This document shows positions 22,440 through 31,268 of a DNA stretch of 64,000 nucleotides, one piece after another. The first letter of the stretch is position 1; every line of letters begins with the position of its first letter. A program made the position numbers and the translations under genes. Origin of the DNA: Rhodospirillaceae bacterium UBA4468 (GTDB lineage: Bacteria; Pseudomonadota; Alphaproteobacteria; Rhodospirillales; Casp-alpha2); assembly GCA_002389385.1 (NCBI GenBank), contig DGOK01000015.1, positions 20,892 to 84,891 of the forward strand, written 5' to 3'. The notes under the pieces are model-generated. The model saw only the letters and a program-made list of their open reading frames with translations. It was not told the origin of the DNA and made no database searches.

Positions 22440-23174
22440 TTAGTGCAGATGCAGCGCATCGTTAAGATAAAGACACGTTAGAATAGCGAACACGAACGCC
22501 TGCAAGAAGGCGATCACGAATTCCAGGCCCGTCAACGCGACAACAAACACGAACGGCAGCCAACCAGCGGCAACACCGAGCGAGATGATAAAGCCCGCAA
22601 ACACTTTCAACAGCGTGTGACCAGCGAGCATGTTCGCAAAAAGACGAACGCTCAGGCTAATCGGACGCGAGAGATAAGAGATGATCTCGATTGGAATCAG
22701 CAACGGGGCCATAACCATTGGCACACCCGGTGGCATAAAGAATGTCAGAAAATGCAGCTTATGCTTGGCAATTGCGATTATTGTCACGCCAATAAAGACG
22801 AAGAACGCCATCGCAAAGGTCACGGCAATGTGGCTCGTGAAAGTAAAGCTGTAAGGCATCATGCCCCAGAAGTTTCCAACCAGGATAAACATGAAGATCG
22901 TAAAGATGAATGGGAAGTATGGACGACCTTCACTACCAACGTTGTCTTTCACCATGTTCGCAATGAACACATAGGAAAGCTCAGCCATTGATTGCCAGCG
23001 GCCAGGTATCATGGCGCTGCGGCGCATACCACCAATAAGAAACAGGCTCACGGTAATAACCGTCAGCACCATAAACAGTGATGAGTTTGTGAAAGATGCA
23101 TTAACGCCAAACATTTCAATTGGCACCAATGTCTTAATCTCGAACTGTGCGAGTGGGGATTGTCCCTCAGCCAC
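22440..23174 (-). CDS. atpB: F-type ATP synthase subunit a
   Basis: The stationary proton-channel subunit of Fo. At 244 residues it has about six hydrophobic segments, and the essential arginine sits in the conserved ISLSVRLFANMLAGHTLLKV helix; the final helix contains GLEFVIAFLQAFVFAILTCLYL. It begins inside the last codons of atpI (eight-base overlap), so the two are coupled. Confidence 0.96.
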   Translation of the reverse strand: MAEGQSPLAQFEIKTLVPIEMFGVNASFTNSSLFMVLTVITVSLFLIGGMRRSAMIPGRWQSMAELSYVFIANMVKDNVGSEGRPYFPFIFTIFMFILVGNFWGMMPYSFTFTSHIAVTFAMAFFVFIGVTIIAIAKHKLHFLTFFMPPGVPMVMAPLLIPIEIISYLSRPISLSVRLFANMLAGHTLLKVFAGFIISLGVAAGWLPFVFVVALTGLEFVIAFLQAFVFAILTCLYLNDALHLH

Positions 23175-23571
23175 GTCGATCTATCCCTTCTTCCGGCGTC
23201 TCTTCTACTTTATCAGCCTGAGACGCATCGTCTTTTTCACTATAGCCAATGGCATTATTCATACCAACGGCCATCCGATAAACATTCATAACCCCGGCAC
23301 CAAAGCCTAAGAAAATGAACACCACCATAGACCAAGGGCTTGTATCCAACAATTGATCGAAACCCCAACCAATTGCAAATCCAACTGCCACCGCGGAAAC
23401 TAACTCGACAGACACCCGAAAAGCAACCCCAAGTGCCGAGTTTGGCGCCTTGTTTACATTACTTTTCCACAATCGCCGGGTTTCTTCGGATTCGCGGGCT
23501 TTTTTTAACTTTTGCCCGAAATCGTCCAAGTCTTGCGGCGACTGCTTGGATGGGTCCTTGTCAGATGCCAT
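23167..23571 (-). CDS. atpI: ATP synthase assembly protein AtpI
   Basis: First gene of the Fo operon. This AtpI-type protein (134 residues) has a charged N-terminal segment, then two hydrophobic helices (VELVSAVAVGFAIGWGFDQL and PWSMVVFIFLGFGAGVMNVY) with the family glycine pattern, and an acidic tail. AtpI helps assemble the c-ring and may handle magnesium; it is dispensable in some bacteria. The tail overlaps the atpB start. Confidence 0.88.
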   Translation of the reverse strand: MASDKDPSKQSPQDLDDFGQKLKKARESEETRRLWKSNVNKAPNSALGVAFRVSVELVSAVAVGFAIGWGFDQLLDTSPWSMVVFIFLGFGAGVMNVYRMAVGMNNAIGYSEKDDASQADKVEETPEEGIDRRG

Positions 23572-23756
23572 TGATATCCCCTAAGGCCTCTCTCTGCCTC
23601 AAAAAAGACCAAGCCACCATTAGCCTATCCCTCAGTCACGGGTGTTTTAGCAAATTGACCCATTGTCGCAAGGATTGTTTTCGACTCTTGGCGATTCGGT
23701 GGTGAATACTTCTTTTAGGAAGAGGCCACACAAATAAATATGAATGGTTAATCTGG

Positions 23757-23830
23757 CGTCATTCCCGCGAAAGCGGGAACCCAGAACTGATCACCCATAG
23801 CGCTAGGTTCCAGCTTTCGCGGGAATGACG
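23757..23830. repeat. Palindromic intergenic repeat, copy 1
   Basis: Two perfect 18-base arms, CGTCATTCCCGCGAAAGC and its reverse complement, flank a 38-base centre. The left arm itself is part of a smaller hairpin (TTCCCGC GAAA GCGGGAA). It lies in the 279-base gap between atpI and smc, 20 bases past the smc stop, so it may also act as a 3' hairpin for smc. Related copies are found at 27517, 27596 and 30116. Confidence 0.9.
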
Positions 23831-23850
23831 TTGTAAAAGGAAAAGGAAAC

Positions 23851-26800
23851 TTAAGCCGTTTGGCGGATTTGTTCTGCTTTTTGCAGGTCGACGGAGACCA
23901 GCTGCGAGACACCGCGTTCGGACATCGTCACACCATACAAGCGGTCCATACGGGCCATGGTCATACGGTGGTGTGTGATGACGAGGAAGCGGGTCGCTTT
24001 CTGAGACGCCATTTCGTCGAGCATTGAGCAGAAACGGTCAACGTTCGCATCATCAAGCGGGGCGTCGACCTCGTCCAGCACACAAATTGGCGCTGGATTC
24101 GTCAAGAACACTGCGAATAACAATGATAATGCCGTCAATGCCTGCTCACCACCCGACAGCAATGTCAGGTTCTGCATCTTTTTACCCGGAGGGCTGGCCA
24201 TGATCTCAAGGCCAGCATCGAGTGGGTCATCAGCGTCAGTTAATTCGAGATGCGCCTCGCCACCGCCAAATAACTTACCAAACAGCACCTTGAAATGTTC
24301 ATTCACTTCTTCAAAGGACTGTAAAAGACGCTGGCGACCTTCGCGGTTCAGCTCATTGATCCCGCGGCGCAGCTTATCGATAGCTTTGATAAGGTCATCG
24401 CGTTCCGAGATCAGCGTCTCGATCTGTTCGGTAAGCTCGTTCATTTCCTGTTCGGCACGCAGGTTCACAGGACCCATTGTCTCGCGTTCGCGCTGCAGGC
24501 GTTCAACTTTGCGTTCCATCGGCTCAAGATCAGGTAACGGCTTTTCTGGGTCGAGGCCGGCAATCTCAAACAACTGGTCCGGGCGACACTCAAGACGATC
24601 ATCAACCCGCTCGGCAATGGCATAGCAGGTCTGACGTGCCTGGTCGACAGATCCTTCGGCGCGCACTCGGTCTTCACGGACGCGGGCAAGTTCTGTTTCC
24701 AGAGTGCGTAAGATTTTATCAGCCTCAGCCAAGCGTGCTTCTGCCGTTGTTAGTTTATCTGCAGCATCACGTCGGTTCTGTTCGGCTTTCTCAATTTCGG
24801 TCAACAGGGCCTGTCGGCGTTGATTTAATTCAGCCGGCTTGCTGGCAAGCGCTGCCCGGACTTCTTCAAGTTCGGCTTTCCGGGTGGTCAATTCTTCAAA
24901 GCGTGATCCCGACCCTTGTTTGCGATCTGCCCAAGACTGCATTTCGCGGCCAATAGCGTCGAGGCGTTGTGCACGTTCACGGGCCATTCGCTCAATTTCG
25001 TCGTGGCGGGCGCGGCATTCCATCATTTGGGTGCGGCGCTCGCTGAGCTCTGTACGCAGTGTTTTAATCTGTGCGCGATCACCGTCAATATCTGGTAATT
25101 CCTGGAATTCCAGTTTTGCCGCATCAAGTTGCTCGGTGGCTTCGACAAGATCGGTATCGACGACTTTAATCTGATTAACAAGTGCAGCCAGTTTAGAGCT
25201 ATGCGCGGCCATACGTTCTTTAATTGCGGAGAGGCGCTGGCGAATTTCGCCAACGGCAGCTTCGGCATTCCGTAAGCCATCACGTGCCGCGCGAACCTCT
25301 TCGTTACGGGTTTCGAATTCAAGGCGCGCAGCCTCAGAGGCGTTATCAGCCTCGCTTATACGTTGATTAGCGCCAGTTACCTGTCCTTCGATCTCACGGA
25401 GGCGGTTGCGTTGCTCAAGTCTGCGTGCCGCTGATGTCGGCGCACCTGCAGAAATCGTATATCCATCCCAGCGGCACAGGCCGCCGTCTCGGGTGACAAG
25501 TCGTTGGCCTGTGACCAGATCATTTACCAATGCACGTGCGGCATCGACACTATCAACAACACCGATCTGCGATAGGCTTCGAGCCAATGCAGGCGGGGCC
25601 TGAACCCACTGACTTAATGGAGTTGCACCATTTGGCAGGGCAGGTGGATTGGCCATTGGTGGCAGCGCGCGCCAGTGAATGGCGGCTGCCTCATCAATAG
25701 GTGCTTCAATCTCATCACCCAATGCTGTGCCAAGGGCAACTTCAAAGCCGGGCTCAACCGTCACCGCGTCAATCAATGGTGGGAACATATCCGGGTCACC
25801 GGTTTCCAAGACATTTGAAAGGGCCGTTTTTTCGGCTTCAAGCTTGGTTGTGGCATCGCGCGCTTCGTTAAGTGCGGTACGTGTTTTTTCGCGTGCCGCT
25901 TCAGCCGTCTGACGGCTTTCCTCAGCACCCTTAAGAATAGCATCGGCATCACTGACGGCTTCGGTAGCCCGTGTGATATCGGCTTCAGCCTCGGCCATTG
26001 CGTCGGCCTCTGGGGCATCTGTGATCAAGCGTGCTTGTTCGTTGTTGAGCTGGCTTTGGCGATCGCTCAGACGCGACTTACGATTTTCAACTTCTCCGAC
26101 TCGACGTTGCAGGGCATTACTGCGCGCTTCGGTATTGGCAACACGCTCGGTTAATATTGAGAGGGAGCCTTCGTACGCTTCGACGGCTTCGGCTGCTGTG
26201 CTGAGATCTATTGCTGCCTTCGCGCGGTTTTCTTCTTCACCCTCACGTGCAGCTTCGATTCCTGCGCGCTCTTCTAAAAGGCGCGCATGGGCGGCTTCGG
26301 CATCTGAGATCAGTGTTTGCTCACGGCTACTGTCAGCAATGGTTTCTTCGATACGGTGCTGGGTATCGGCAACCTGTGCTTCAATCCGTTCTTCTTCTTC
26401 GTCCAGGCCGTCACGTGCAATCACGAGGCGTTGCAGGACAGCCGCCGTGCTGACTTCAGTTTCGCGAAGGGCAGGAATATCCGCAGCGGCTTCAGCTTGC
26501 TCGGTGCCAGCGACACCAACAACAACCGACAGGCGGTTCACTTCAGCTTCGACTTCGCTTAACCGGACACGGTATTTCTCAAGGTCAGCCTCAGCAGTTG
26601 TCCAGCGTAGATAGAATAGTGTGGCTTCGGCAGTACGAATAAGGTCGGACAAATTCCGATAGCGGGTGGCTTGGCGTGCCTGCTTCTTGAGGCCATTCAT
26701 CTGCGCTTCAAGGGTGACCAGAATATCGTCGAGCCGTTCCAGGTTTGTCTCGGCACCTTTAAGGCGGAGTTCAGCCTCGTGACGGCGGGAATGAAGGCCC

Positions 26801-27315
26801 CGGATACCAGCTGCTTCTTCAAGAAGGGAGCGGCGGTCGGTTGGTTTGGCAGCGATCACAGCGCCAATTTTACCTTGGCTCACCAAAGCCGTTGAGCGGG
26901 AACCGGAAGCTTGATCCGCGAAGAGTAATTGAACATCACGGGCGCGGACGTCTTGGCCGTTCATCCGATAGAGAGAGCCTTTTTCGCGCTCAATCCGTCG
27001 GGCAATTTCGAGGTCTTCGGCTTCGTTAAATTCTGTGGGAGCTTGCTTGCCGGCATTATCAAGCGTCAGGACGACTTCGGCGACGTTACGTGCCGGGCGC
27101 TTGTCTGTGCCCGAGAAAATCACATCGTCCATCTCGCCGCCACGCATTTGCTTGGCTGACGTTTCGCCCATAACCCATTTCAAGGCTTCAACCAGATTGG
27201 ATTTGCCACAGCCATTGGGACCGACAACGCCGGTCAGGCCCACATCAATTTCCATTGTGGTGGGCTCAACAAAAGACTTAAAACCGCTCAGGCGTAGCTT
27301 TTTAAAATGCAGCAC
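23851..27315 (-). CDS. smc: Chromosome segregation protein SMC
   Basis: A 1154-residue condensin ATPase for chromosome compaction and segregation. Walker A GPNGCGKSNL is at 32-41; a long coiled coil follows to about 470; the hinge domain lies around 500-650 (FPPLIDAVTVEPGFEVALG); the return coil runs to about 990. The C-terminal head has LSGGEQALTALSLLFA and Walker B with CVLDEVDAPLDDANVDRF. The neighbourhood smc-dsbA-DUF721 / mutY is conserved in alphaproteobacteria. No ScpA or ScpB gene is in the window. Confidence 0.97.
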   Translation of the reverse strand: MLHFKKLRLSGFKSFVEPTTMEIDVGLTGVVGPNGCGKSNLVEALKWVMGETSAKQMRGGEMDDVIFSGTDKRPARNVAEVVLTLDNAGKQAPTEFNEAEDLEIARRIEREKGSLYRMNGQDVRARDVQLLFADQASGSRSTALVSQGKIGAVIAAKPTDRRSLLEEAAGIRGLHSRRHEAELRLKGAETNLERLDDILVTLEAQMNGLKKQARQATRYRNLSDLIRTAEATLFYLRWTTAEADLEKYRVRLSEVEAEVNRLSVVVGVAGTEQAEAAADIPALRETEVSTAAVLQRLVIARDGLDEEEERIEAQVADTQHRIEETIADSSREQTLISDAEAAHARLLEERAGIEAAREGEEENRAKAAIDLSTAAEAVEAYEGSLSILTERVANTEARSNALQRRVGEVENRKSRLSDRQSQLNNEQARLITDAPEADAMAEAEADITRATEAVSDADAILKGAEESRQTAEAAREKTRTALNEARDATTKLEAEKTALSNVLETGDPDMFPPLIDAVTVEPGFEVALGTALGDEIEAPIDEAAAIHWRALPPMANPPALPNGATPLSQWVQAPPALARSLSQIGVVDSVDAARALVNDLVTGQRLVTRDGGLCRWDGYTISAGAPTSAARRLEQRNRLREIEGQVTGANQRISEADNASEAARLEFETRNEEVRAARDGLRNAEAAVGEIRQRLSAIKERMAAHSSKLAALVNQIKVVDTDLVEATEQLDAAKLEFQELPDIDGDRAQIKTLRTELSERRTQMMECRARHDEIERMARERAQRLDAIGREMQSWADRKQGSGSRFEELTTRKAELEEVRAALASKPAELNQRRQALLTEIEKAEQNRRDAADKLTTAEARLAEADKILRTLETELARVREDRVRAEGSVDQARQTCYAIAERVDDRLECRPDQLFEIAGLDPEKPLPDLEPMERKVERLQRERETMGPVNLRAEQEMNELTEQIETLISERDDLIKAIDKLRRGINELNREGRQRLLQSFEEVNEHFKVLFGKLFGGGEAHLELTDADDPLDAGLEIMASPPGKKMQNLTLLSGGEQALTALSLLFAVFLTNPAPICVLDEVDAPLDDANVDRFCSMLDEMASQKATRFLVITHHRMTMARMDRLYGVTMSERGVSQLVSVDLQKAEQIRQTA

Positions 27316-27516
27316 GCGGGCAACTTCTCCAAAATGTCAGTAAAAGCGGCGATCTACGTCGCTCTCAGACAACCCCAGTATACCTTGTATTATGCAAATA
27401 TGGCGTTTTTTTGGCACATATGCACAAGATGTTGTGGACTATAGGGATGGGCAAATGGCTGGTCTAGCCATTTCCACACATAATCTGGGGATAAGTCGGG
27501 TTGATTTCGTAAACAT

Positions 27517-27544
27517 CCTCATTCCCGCCTAAGCGGGAATGAGG
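27517..27544. repeat. Palindromic intergenic repeat, short copy 2
   Basis: CCTCATTCCCGC and GCGGGAATGAGG are perfect 12-base arms around CTAA. The core ATTCCCGC...GCGGGAAT is shared with copies 1 and 3; this copy is a single hairpin. Confidence 0.85.
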
Positions 27545-27595
27545 GTATGCCACAGATAAGCACGGATAAACGCAGATGAATGAATATTCGATCTA

Positions 27596-27669
27596 CCGCC
27601 ATCCCCGCGAAAGCGGGGACCCAGGAAGTTATCGTAAGCTCTAGGTTCCTGCTTTCGCGGGAATGACGG
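27596..27669. repeat. Palindromic intergenic repeat, copy 3
   Basis: Same architecture and length as copy 1: arms CCGCCATCCCCGCGAAAGC and GCTTTCGCGGGAATGACGG (two G-T type differences) around a centre with the shared words ACCCAG and CTAGGTTCC. It ends 25 bases before the stop of the dsbA-like gene, on that gene's downstream side. Confidence 0.9.
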
Positions 27670-27693
27670 TGCCGAAATCAAGTTTAACTGATG

Positions 27694-28320
27694 CTACATT
27701 GCTGCCTTAATAGCCTCGTCGATTTCTTTTTTCAGCTTTTCCAGATCCATGCCGTGCTCTGACATTTTACCTGCGACGAAGACGGTTGGTGTTGCTGCAA
27801 CACCTTTTTCTTCGTTGGCTTTCTTGGCGTTATTCTGGATGCCATTCATCAGCTCGCTGTTTTTAATGCATTCGTCGACTTCAGTTGGTCCAATGCCCGC
27901 CATGCGCGCGACCATTGTCAGCGCTTGAAGCGGATTTTCTGAACGTTCCCATTGTGACTGCGTATCAAAGAAGATGTCGACCATGCCTGCATGGCGGTCG
28001 GGCCCGGCACAGCGAGAAATCATGGCAGCGGCCAAAGCCGGTGTGTTCGTTGGGAAATCCCGGTAAATGAACTTCACCTTACCTGTATCAATGTATTCCG
28101 TTTTGATTATTGAAAAGATGTTCTCATGGAAATGTCGGCATGCAGGGCACGCGAGTGATGCGTACTCGATGATTTCTACAGGTGCATCTGCTTTGCCCAT
28201 GACGATATCTTGCAAGGCGGTCTCTGTATCAACAATCTTTGCTTCAGCTTTGCCCATGAAACCAAGTGAAACGACAGTGGCACAAGCAGTGGCAATCAGT
28301 GTGCGGCGAGTAAATTGCAT
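27694..28320 (-). CDS. DsbA-family thiol:disulphide oxidoreductase
   Basis: A periplasmic thioredoxin-fold protein of 208 residues. The N-terminus MQFTRRTLIATACATVVSLG has a paired arginine and may be a Tat or Sec signal, with cleavage after KAEA. The active site is CPAC (Cys58 and Cys61) in YASLACPACRHFHENIF, and the cis-proline loop is ATPTVFVAG. It belongs to the group of DsbA-like proteins (thioredoxin_4) with helical insertion. It lies 41 bases after the DUF721 gene and is probably co-transcribed with it. Whether it makes or shuffles disulphides cannot be told. Confidence 0.88.
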   Translation of the reverse strand: MQFTRRTLIATACATVVSLGFMGKAEAKIVDTETALQDIVMGKADAPVEIIEYASLACPACRHFHENIFSIIKTEYIDTGKVKFIYRDFPTNTPALAAAMISRCAGPDRHAGMVDIFFDTQSQWERSENPLQALTMVARMAGIGPTEVDECIKNSELMNGIQNNAKKANEEKGVAATPTVFVAGKMSEHGMDLEKLKKEIDEAIKAAM

Positions 28321-28361
28321 ATTATATGCTCCATTAAGTCAGATTATAATAAGTGAGGGGG

Positions 28362-28871
28362 TCATGCTTCGCTGGCTCGACGCCGGGCGACATGGTCACC
28401 CAATCTTGTCAAAGCATCGCGAAGCTCGTCATCGCCCACGTCTTCCAGGCTTTTCTCGATATCAGCGCGACGATCCGGCGCCAATTTTGGAAGCGGTGGT
28501 TTTTTATCTTGTTTCGGTTTTGGTAAAGGTCCGTGAATGATCTTGATATTGCCGACAGCGCGAAACCCAAAGAAGCGATTGATCCGCTCAAGCAATATAG
28601 GCTCAAAGTGCATAACTTCGGTGGCCAGGGCCCCGTTCTCCAGGATCAAATGAAGCGATCCCGGGCGTGTCCGGTCCCGTGAGAAAATAATCCGGTCAGG
28701 CAGGCTATGCTTGCCAATGAGTTCGCCCGCAATAGTTGGCCATTCATTAATAATTGAAGCATCAACGAACCCGCGTCGATCCAGTGCCTTTCTGGTCAGA
28801 CCTGAAATCGCCTTTCCAACAGACTGTGTCTGGGCGCGGCGTTTCTGCGTAATGTTTGAATCAGCGGGCAT
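28362..28871 (-). CDS. DUF721 (DciA-like) protein
   Basis: A 169-residue cytoplasmic protein with the DUF721 domain at about residues 15-105 (ASIINEWPTIAGELIGKHSL, then GSLHLILENGALATEVMHFE and ERINRFFG). The DciA members of this domain family load the replicative helicase in bacteria that lack DnaC. The proline- and lysine-rich tail is typical for alphaproteobacterial members. The gene is divergent from mutY and precedes dsbA and smc, a known conserved block. Confidence 0.85.
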   Translation of the reverse strand: MPADSNITQKRRAQTQSVGKAISGLTRKALDRRGFVDASIINEWPTIAGELIGKHSLPDRIIFSRDRTRPGSLHLILENGALATEVMHFEPILLERINRFFGFRAVGNIKIIHGPLPKPKQDKKPPLPKLAPDRRADIEKSLEDVGDDELRDALTRLGDHVARRRASEA

Positions 28872-28930
28872 TTAGCAACCGTTTCCTGAGGTGTTATCAT
28901 CATCAGCGCCTGATCCTAGGGGGTGGGACA

Positions 28931-30082
28931 ATGGCGAGCAAGAAGAGACAGTGTCTGCTCGCGGACTTGTGTTCTCGGGATGATCATCGTAAGCCCGAGC
29001 ATAGTAAAATGAATACATCTATTGACCCTCAGGTGGCGCGTATTCGCGCGTCATTATTAGCTTGGTACGACGCCCATCGTCGCGACCTCCCGTGGCGCGC
29101 AAAATCAGGTGTTCGCGCTGATCCTTATGCTGTCTGGCTTTCCGAAATCATGCTGCAACAAACCACTGTTGCGACCGTCGGGCCTTATTTTGGCAATTTT
29201 AAGGCACAATGGCCGACTGTCGGTGCTATGGCAGCAGGTTCATTGGATGAAATTCTGGTCGCTTGGCAGGGGCTTGGATATTACGCACGTGCGCGTAACT
29301 TGTATAAGTGTGCAGGTGTTGTCGTATCTGAGCATGGCGGCGTTTTTCCTGAGACTGAGGATGAGCTCAGAAAATTGCCAGGTATCGGGTCTTACACAGC
29401 CGCGGCCATTGCATCGATTGCCTTCGATCAGCCTTGTGTCCCGGTTGATGGGAATATTGAACGTGTTACGGCACGGCTCTATGATATCGACATTCCGTTG
29501 CCCAAAGGGAAGAAAGATATCCATGCGGCAGCGCAGAGCTTTATCTCCAAAGACAGGCCGGGTGATTTTGCGCAAGCAATGATGGACTTAGGTTCTGGTG
29601 TTTGCGCGCCCCGTTCTCCTAAGTGCGACATATGTCCACTGAATGCGGATTGCCAAGCTTATAAAACGGGCAATCCCGCGCGACTTCCTGTGAAGGCCCC
29701 AAAGAAAATCAGACCAGAAAGATGCTGTGTGGTGTTTTGGCTTGAGAACGCAGACGGTGATGTGTTGATGCAAAAGCGCCCTGAAACGGGCTTGTTGGGT
29801 GGAATGACAGGTTTCGTGTCGACGTCTTGGCGCGAAGGTGCGTGGCCTGAGCCGACTGAAATTGAAACGGCATCACCACTGAGTATTGAATGGGCTGAAA
29901 TTCCTGGTGAGGCCGTTCACGTCTTTACGCATTTTCGTCTGACGATGCGGGTGCTAAAAGGAAAAGCACAGAAGGGCGCAAATGTTGACGGCTTTTGGGT
30001 CGCTCCCACGGTATTTGCTGAGCACGCGTTACCGACAGTGATGAAGAAAGTTATTAAGCTTGTTGGTGAGAACCCAAGTTAA
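28931..30082 (+). CDS. mutY: Adenine DNA glycosylase MutY
   Basis: MutY removes adenine mispaired with 8-oxoguanine. The HhH-GPD core has WLSEIMLQQTTVATVGPYF (catalytic glutamate), LPGIGSYTAAAIASIAF and VPVDGNIERV (catalytic aspartate); four cysteines CAPRSPKCDICPLNADC bind the 4Fe-4S cluster; the C-terminal NUDIX-like domain reads LLGGMTGFVST. Start choice is open: ATG 28931 follows GGGGGTGGGA and is used here, while ATG 29009 gives a more usual N-terminus of about ten residues before the core but has a weak ribosome site. Confidence 0.93.
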   Translation: MASKKRQCLLADLCSRDDHRKPEHSKMNTSIDPQVARIRASLLAWYDAHRRDLPWRAKSGVRADPYAVWLSEIMLQQTTVATVGPYFGNFKAQWPTVGAMAAGSLDEILVAWQGLGYYARARNLYKCAGVVVSEHGGVFPETEDELRKLPGIGSYTAAAIASIAFDQPCVPVDGNIERVTARLYDIDIPLPKGKKDIHAAAQSFISKDRPGDFAQAMMDLGSGVCAPRSPKCDICPLNADCQAYKTGNPARLPVKAPKKIRPERCCVVFWLENADGDVLMQKRPETGLLGGMTGFVSTSWREGAWPEPTEIETASPLSIEWAEIPGEAVHVFTHFRLTMRVLKGKAQKGANVDGFWVAPTVFAEHALPTVMKKVIKLVGENPS

Positions 30083-30115
30083 AGACAACTCTTGGCGTTC
30101 TATCACAGATCAGGA

Positions 30116-30195
30116 CGTCATTCCGGCGCAGGCCGGAATCCAGAGCTATTAACATCATTCCGTCTAACTGGACCCCGGCCTTCGCCGGGGTGACG
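30116..30195. repeat. Palindromic intergenic repeat, diverged copy 4
   Basis: Two hairpins, ATTCCGGC GCAG GCCGGAAT and CCCCGGC CTTC GCCGGGG, with outer ends CGTCA and TGACG and inner words CCAG / CTGG, show the same layout as copies 1 and 3 with different arm sequence. It lies between the convergent mutY and the minus-strand gene, so it may stop transcripts from both sides. Confidence 0.85.
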
Positions 30196-30206
30196 AATGA
30201 AAATGA

Positions 30207-30596
30207 TTAATTCGAAGAAGAAACAGCGCGCTTAAATGCTGCGATATCTTTATCCAGGTGAAGAATTATAAACCGGGTTAAGGCCTGTGCCTGCAAGATA
30301 GCCTGGCCGCGTGCTGGTAATTCAAGCACGCGTTCTAACTCGATCAGGATATTTGAAAGTCGTCTGAAACCATGCTCGTTGGACCAGGACTTGAACGTTG
30401 CCGTATTCTTTTTTTGCGCTGGAACATTGCCTTCAACGGCCAAGTCGCTGAGCGTTTGAGCCTGAGCTTCAGGGGAGAGTGCACTCCCCATGAGAGCGCC
30501 AAGAACCCGGTCTGCGCCATCTCGTGCAACAAGGTCGTTGACGGCACGGCGGTCCAGTAAGTCCCAGATTATATCGTTGGCTTCAGTGTCAGGCAT
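30207..30596 (-). CDS. Hypothetical protein following apt
   Basis: A 129-residue, mostly helical and soluble protein without a recognised domain. It has a helix-rich centre (LSDLAVEGNVPAQKKN) and a tail with ILIELERVLELPARGQAILQ and LHLDKDIAAFKRAV. ATG 30596 begins two bases after the apt stop (TGATAATG), so translation is probably coupled; a TTG at 30602 is an alternative. Possible link to nucleotide salvage only by context. Confidence 0.7.
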   Translation of the reverse strand: MPDTEANDIIWDLLDRRAVNDLVARDGADRVLGALMGSALSPEAQAQTLSDLAVEGNVPAQKKNTATFKSWSNEHGFRRLSNILIELERVLELPARGQAILQAQALTRFIILHLDKDIAAFKRAVSSSN

Positions 30597-30598
30597 TA

Positions 30599-31114
30599 TC
30601 AATCATCATATTGAATAAGGGCATCAAACGGCACGTCTACTTTATCGCGACCGTTCAGGAACGTTAACTCTATAATACATGCAGCACCAACAACTTTGGC
30701 GCCTACCTTATCGAATAATGCCAAAGATGCGCCCAAGGTTCCACCGGTTGCCAGCAGATCATCAAGAACAACGACGCGCTGTCCGGGAGCAATGGCGTCA
30801 CGTTGGATTTGGAGCGTATCTGAGCCGTATTCGAGGTCATATTCATGACTGATCGTTTCGCCAGGTAATTTCCCAGGCTTACGGACCATGCAAAAGCCGA
30901 TGCCAAGTTTTGCCGCAAGCGGCGCGGCGACGAGGAAGCCACGGGATTCAATCCCGGCCAAAACATCAGGCTGATACTTGGACACAATGCGTGCCAGACG
31001 ACCTAGTGCGACTTGCCATGCATCCGGATGCGCCAGCAATGTCGACACGTCGTAAAATAAAATCCCAGGTTTTGGGAAATCAGGCACAGCCCGAATATGG
31101 TCTTTAAGGTCCAT
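30599..31114 (-). CDS. apt: Adenine phosphoribosyltransferase
   Basis: Purine salvage enzyme joining adenine with PRPP to AMP. At 171 residues it has the usual length. The PRPP-binding motif is [20 protein letters not shown]; the N-terminus [19 protein letters not shown] is a hallmark of Apt, and [19 protein letters not shown] forms the hood and base site. It is followed by a short hypothetical gene. Confidence 0.96.
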   Translation of the reverse strand: MDLKDHIRAVPDFPKPGILFYDVSTLLAHPDAWQVALGRLARIVSKYQPDVLAGIESRGFLVAAPLAAKLGIGFCMVRKPGKLPGETISHEYDLEYGSDTLQIQRDAIAPGQRVVVLDDLLATGGTLGASLALFDKVGAKVVGAACIIELTFLNGRDKVDVPFDALIQYDD

Positions 31115-31268
31115 GAGTCACTCCGTCTTAGAATCTTTGCGCATCCTAACATGCGCGAGGCTGCGTGCAATCACGCGGTTGCACCCCGTCTATAAACATG
31201 TTTCGCTTTGTCTTAGAGAAAGAACGAGCGAGATAAATCGCCGTCAGCTCGGCCTTGGGAGGCTTCAA

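Larger units (their letters stand above)
27316..27693. other. 378-base gene-free stretch between smc and the dsbA-like gene
   Basis: Besides the two palindromic repeats listed separately, the stretch holds an AT-rich segment near 27380-27430 that is the most likely smc promoter zone (minus strand), and a phrase CACAGATAAGCACGGATAAACGCAGATG at 27551-27578 in two parts (CACAGATAAG, CACGGATAAACGCAGATG) that resembles a simple dispersed repeat seen in many bacterial genomes. I see no coding sequence. Confidence 0.6.

Noticed and set aside
24200..26614. Several plus-strand open frames inside smc
   Set aside because: They are antisense to the coiled-coil codons of smc, show only Arg/Ser-rich sequence and no domain.
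30083..30206. CRISPR-like array from the palindromic repeats
   Set aside because: The repeats are separate single elements in different gaps, without regular spacers or cas genes.
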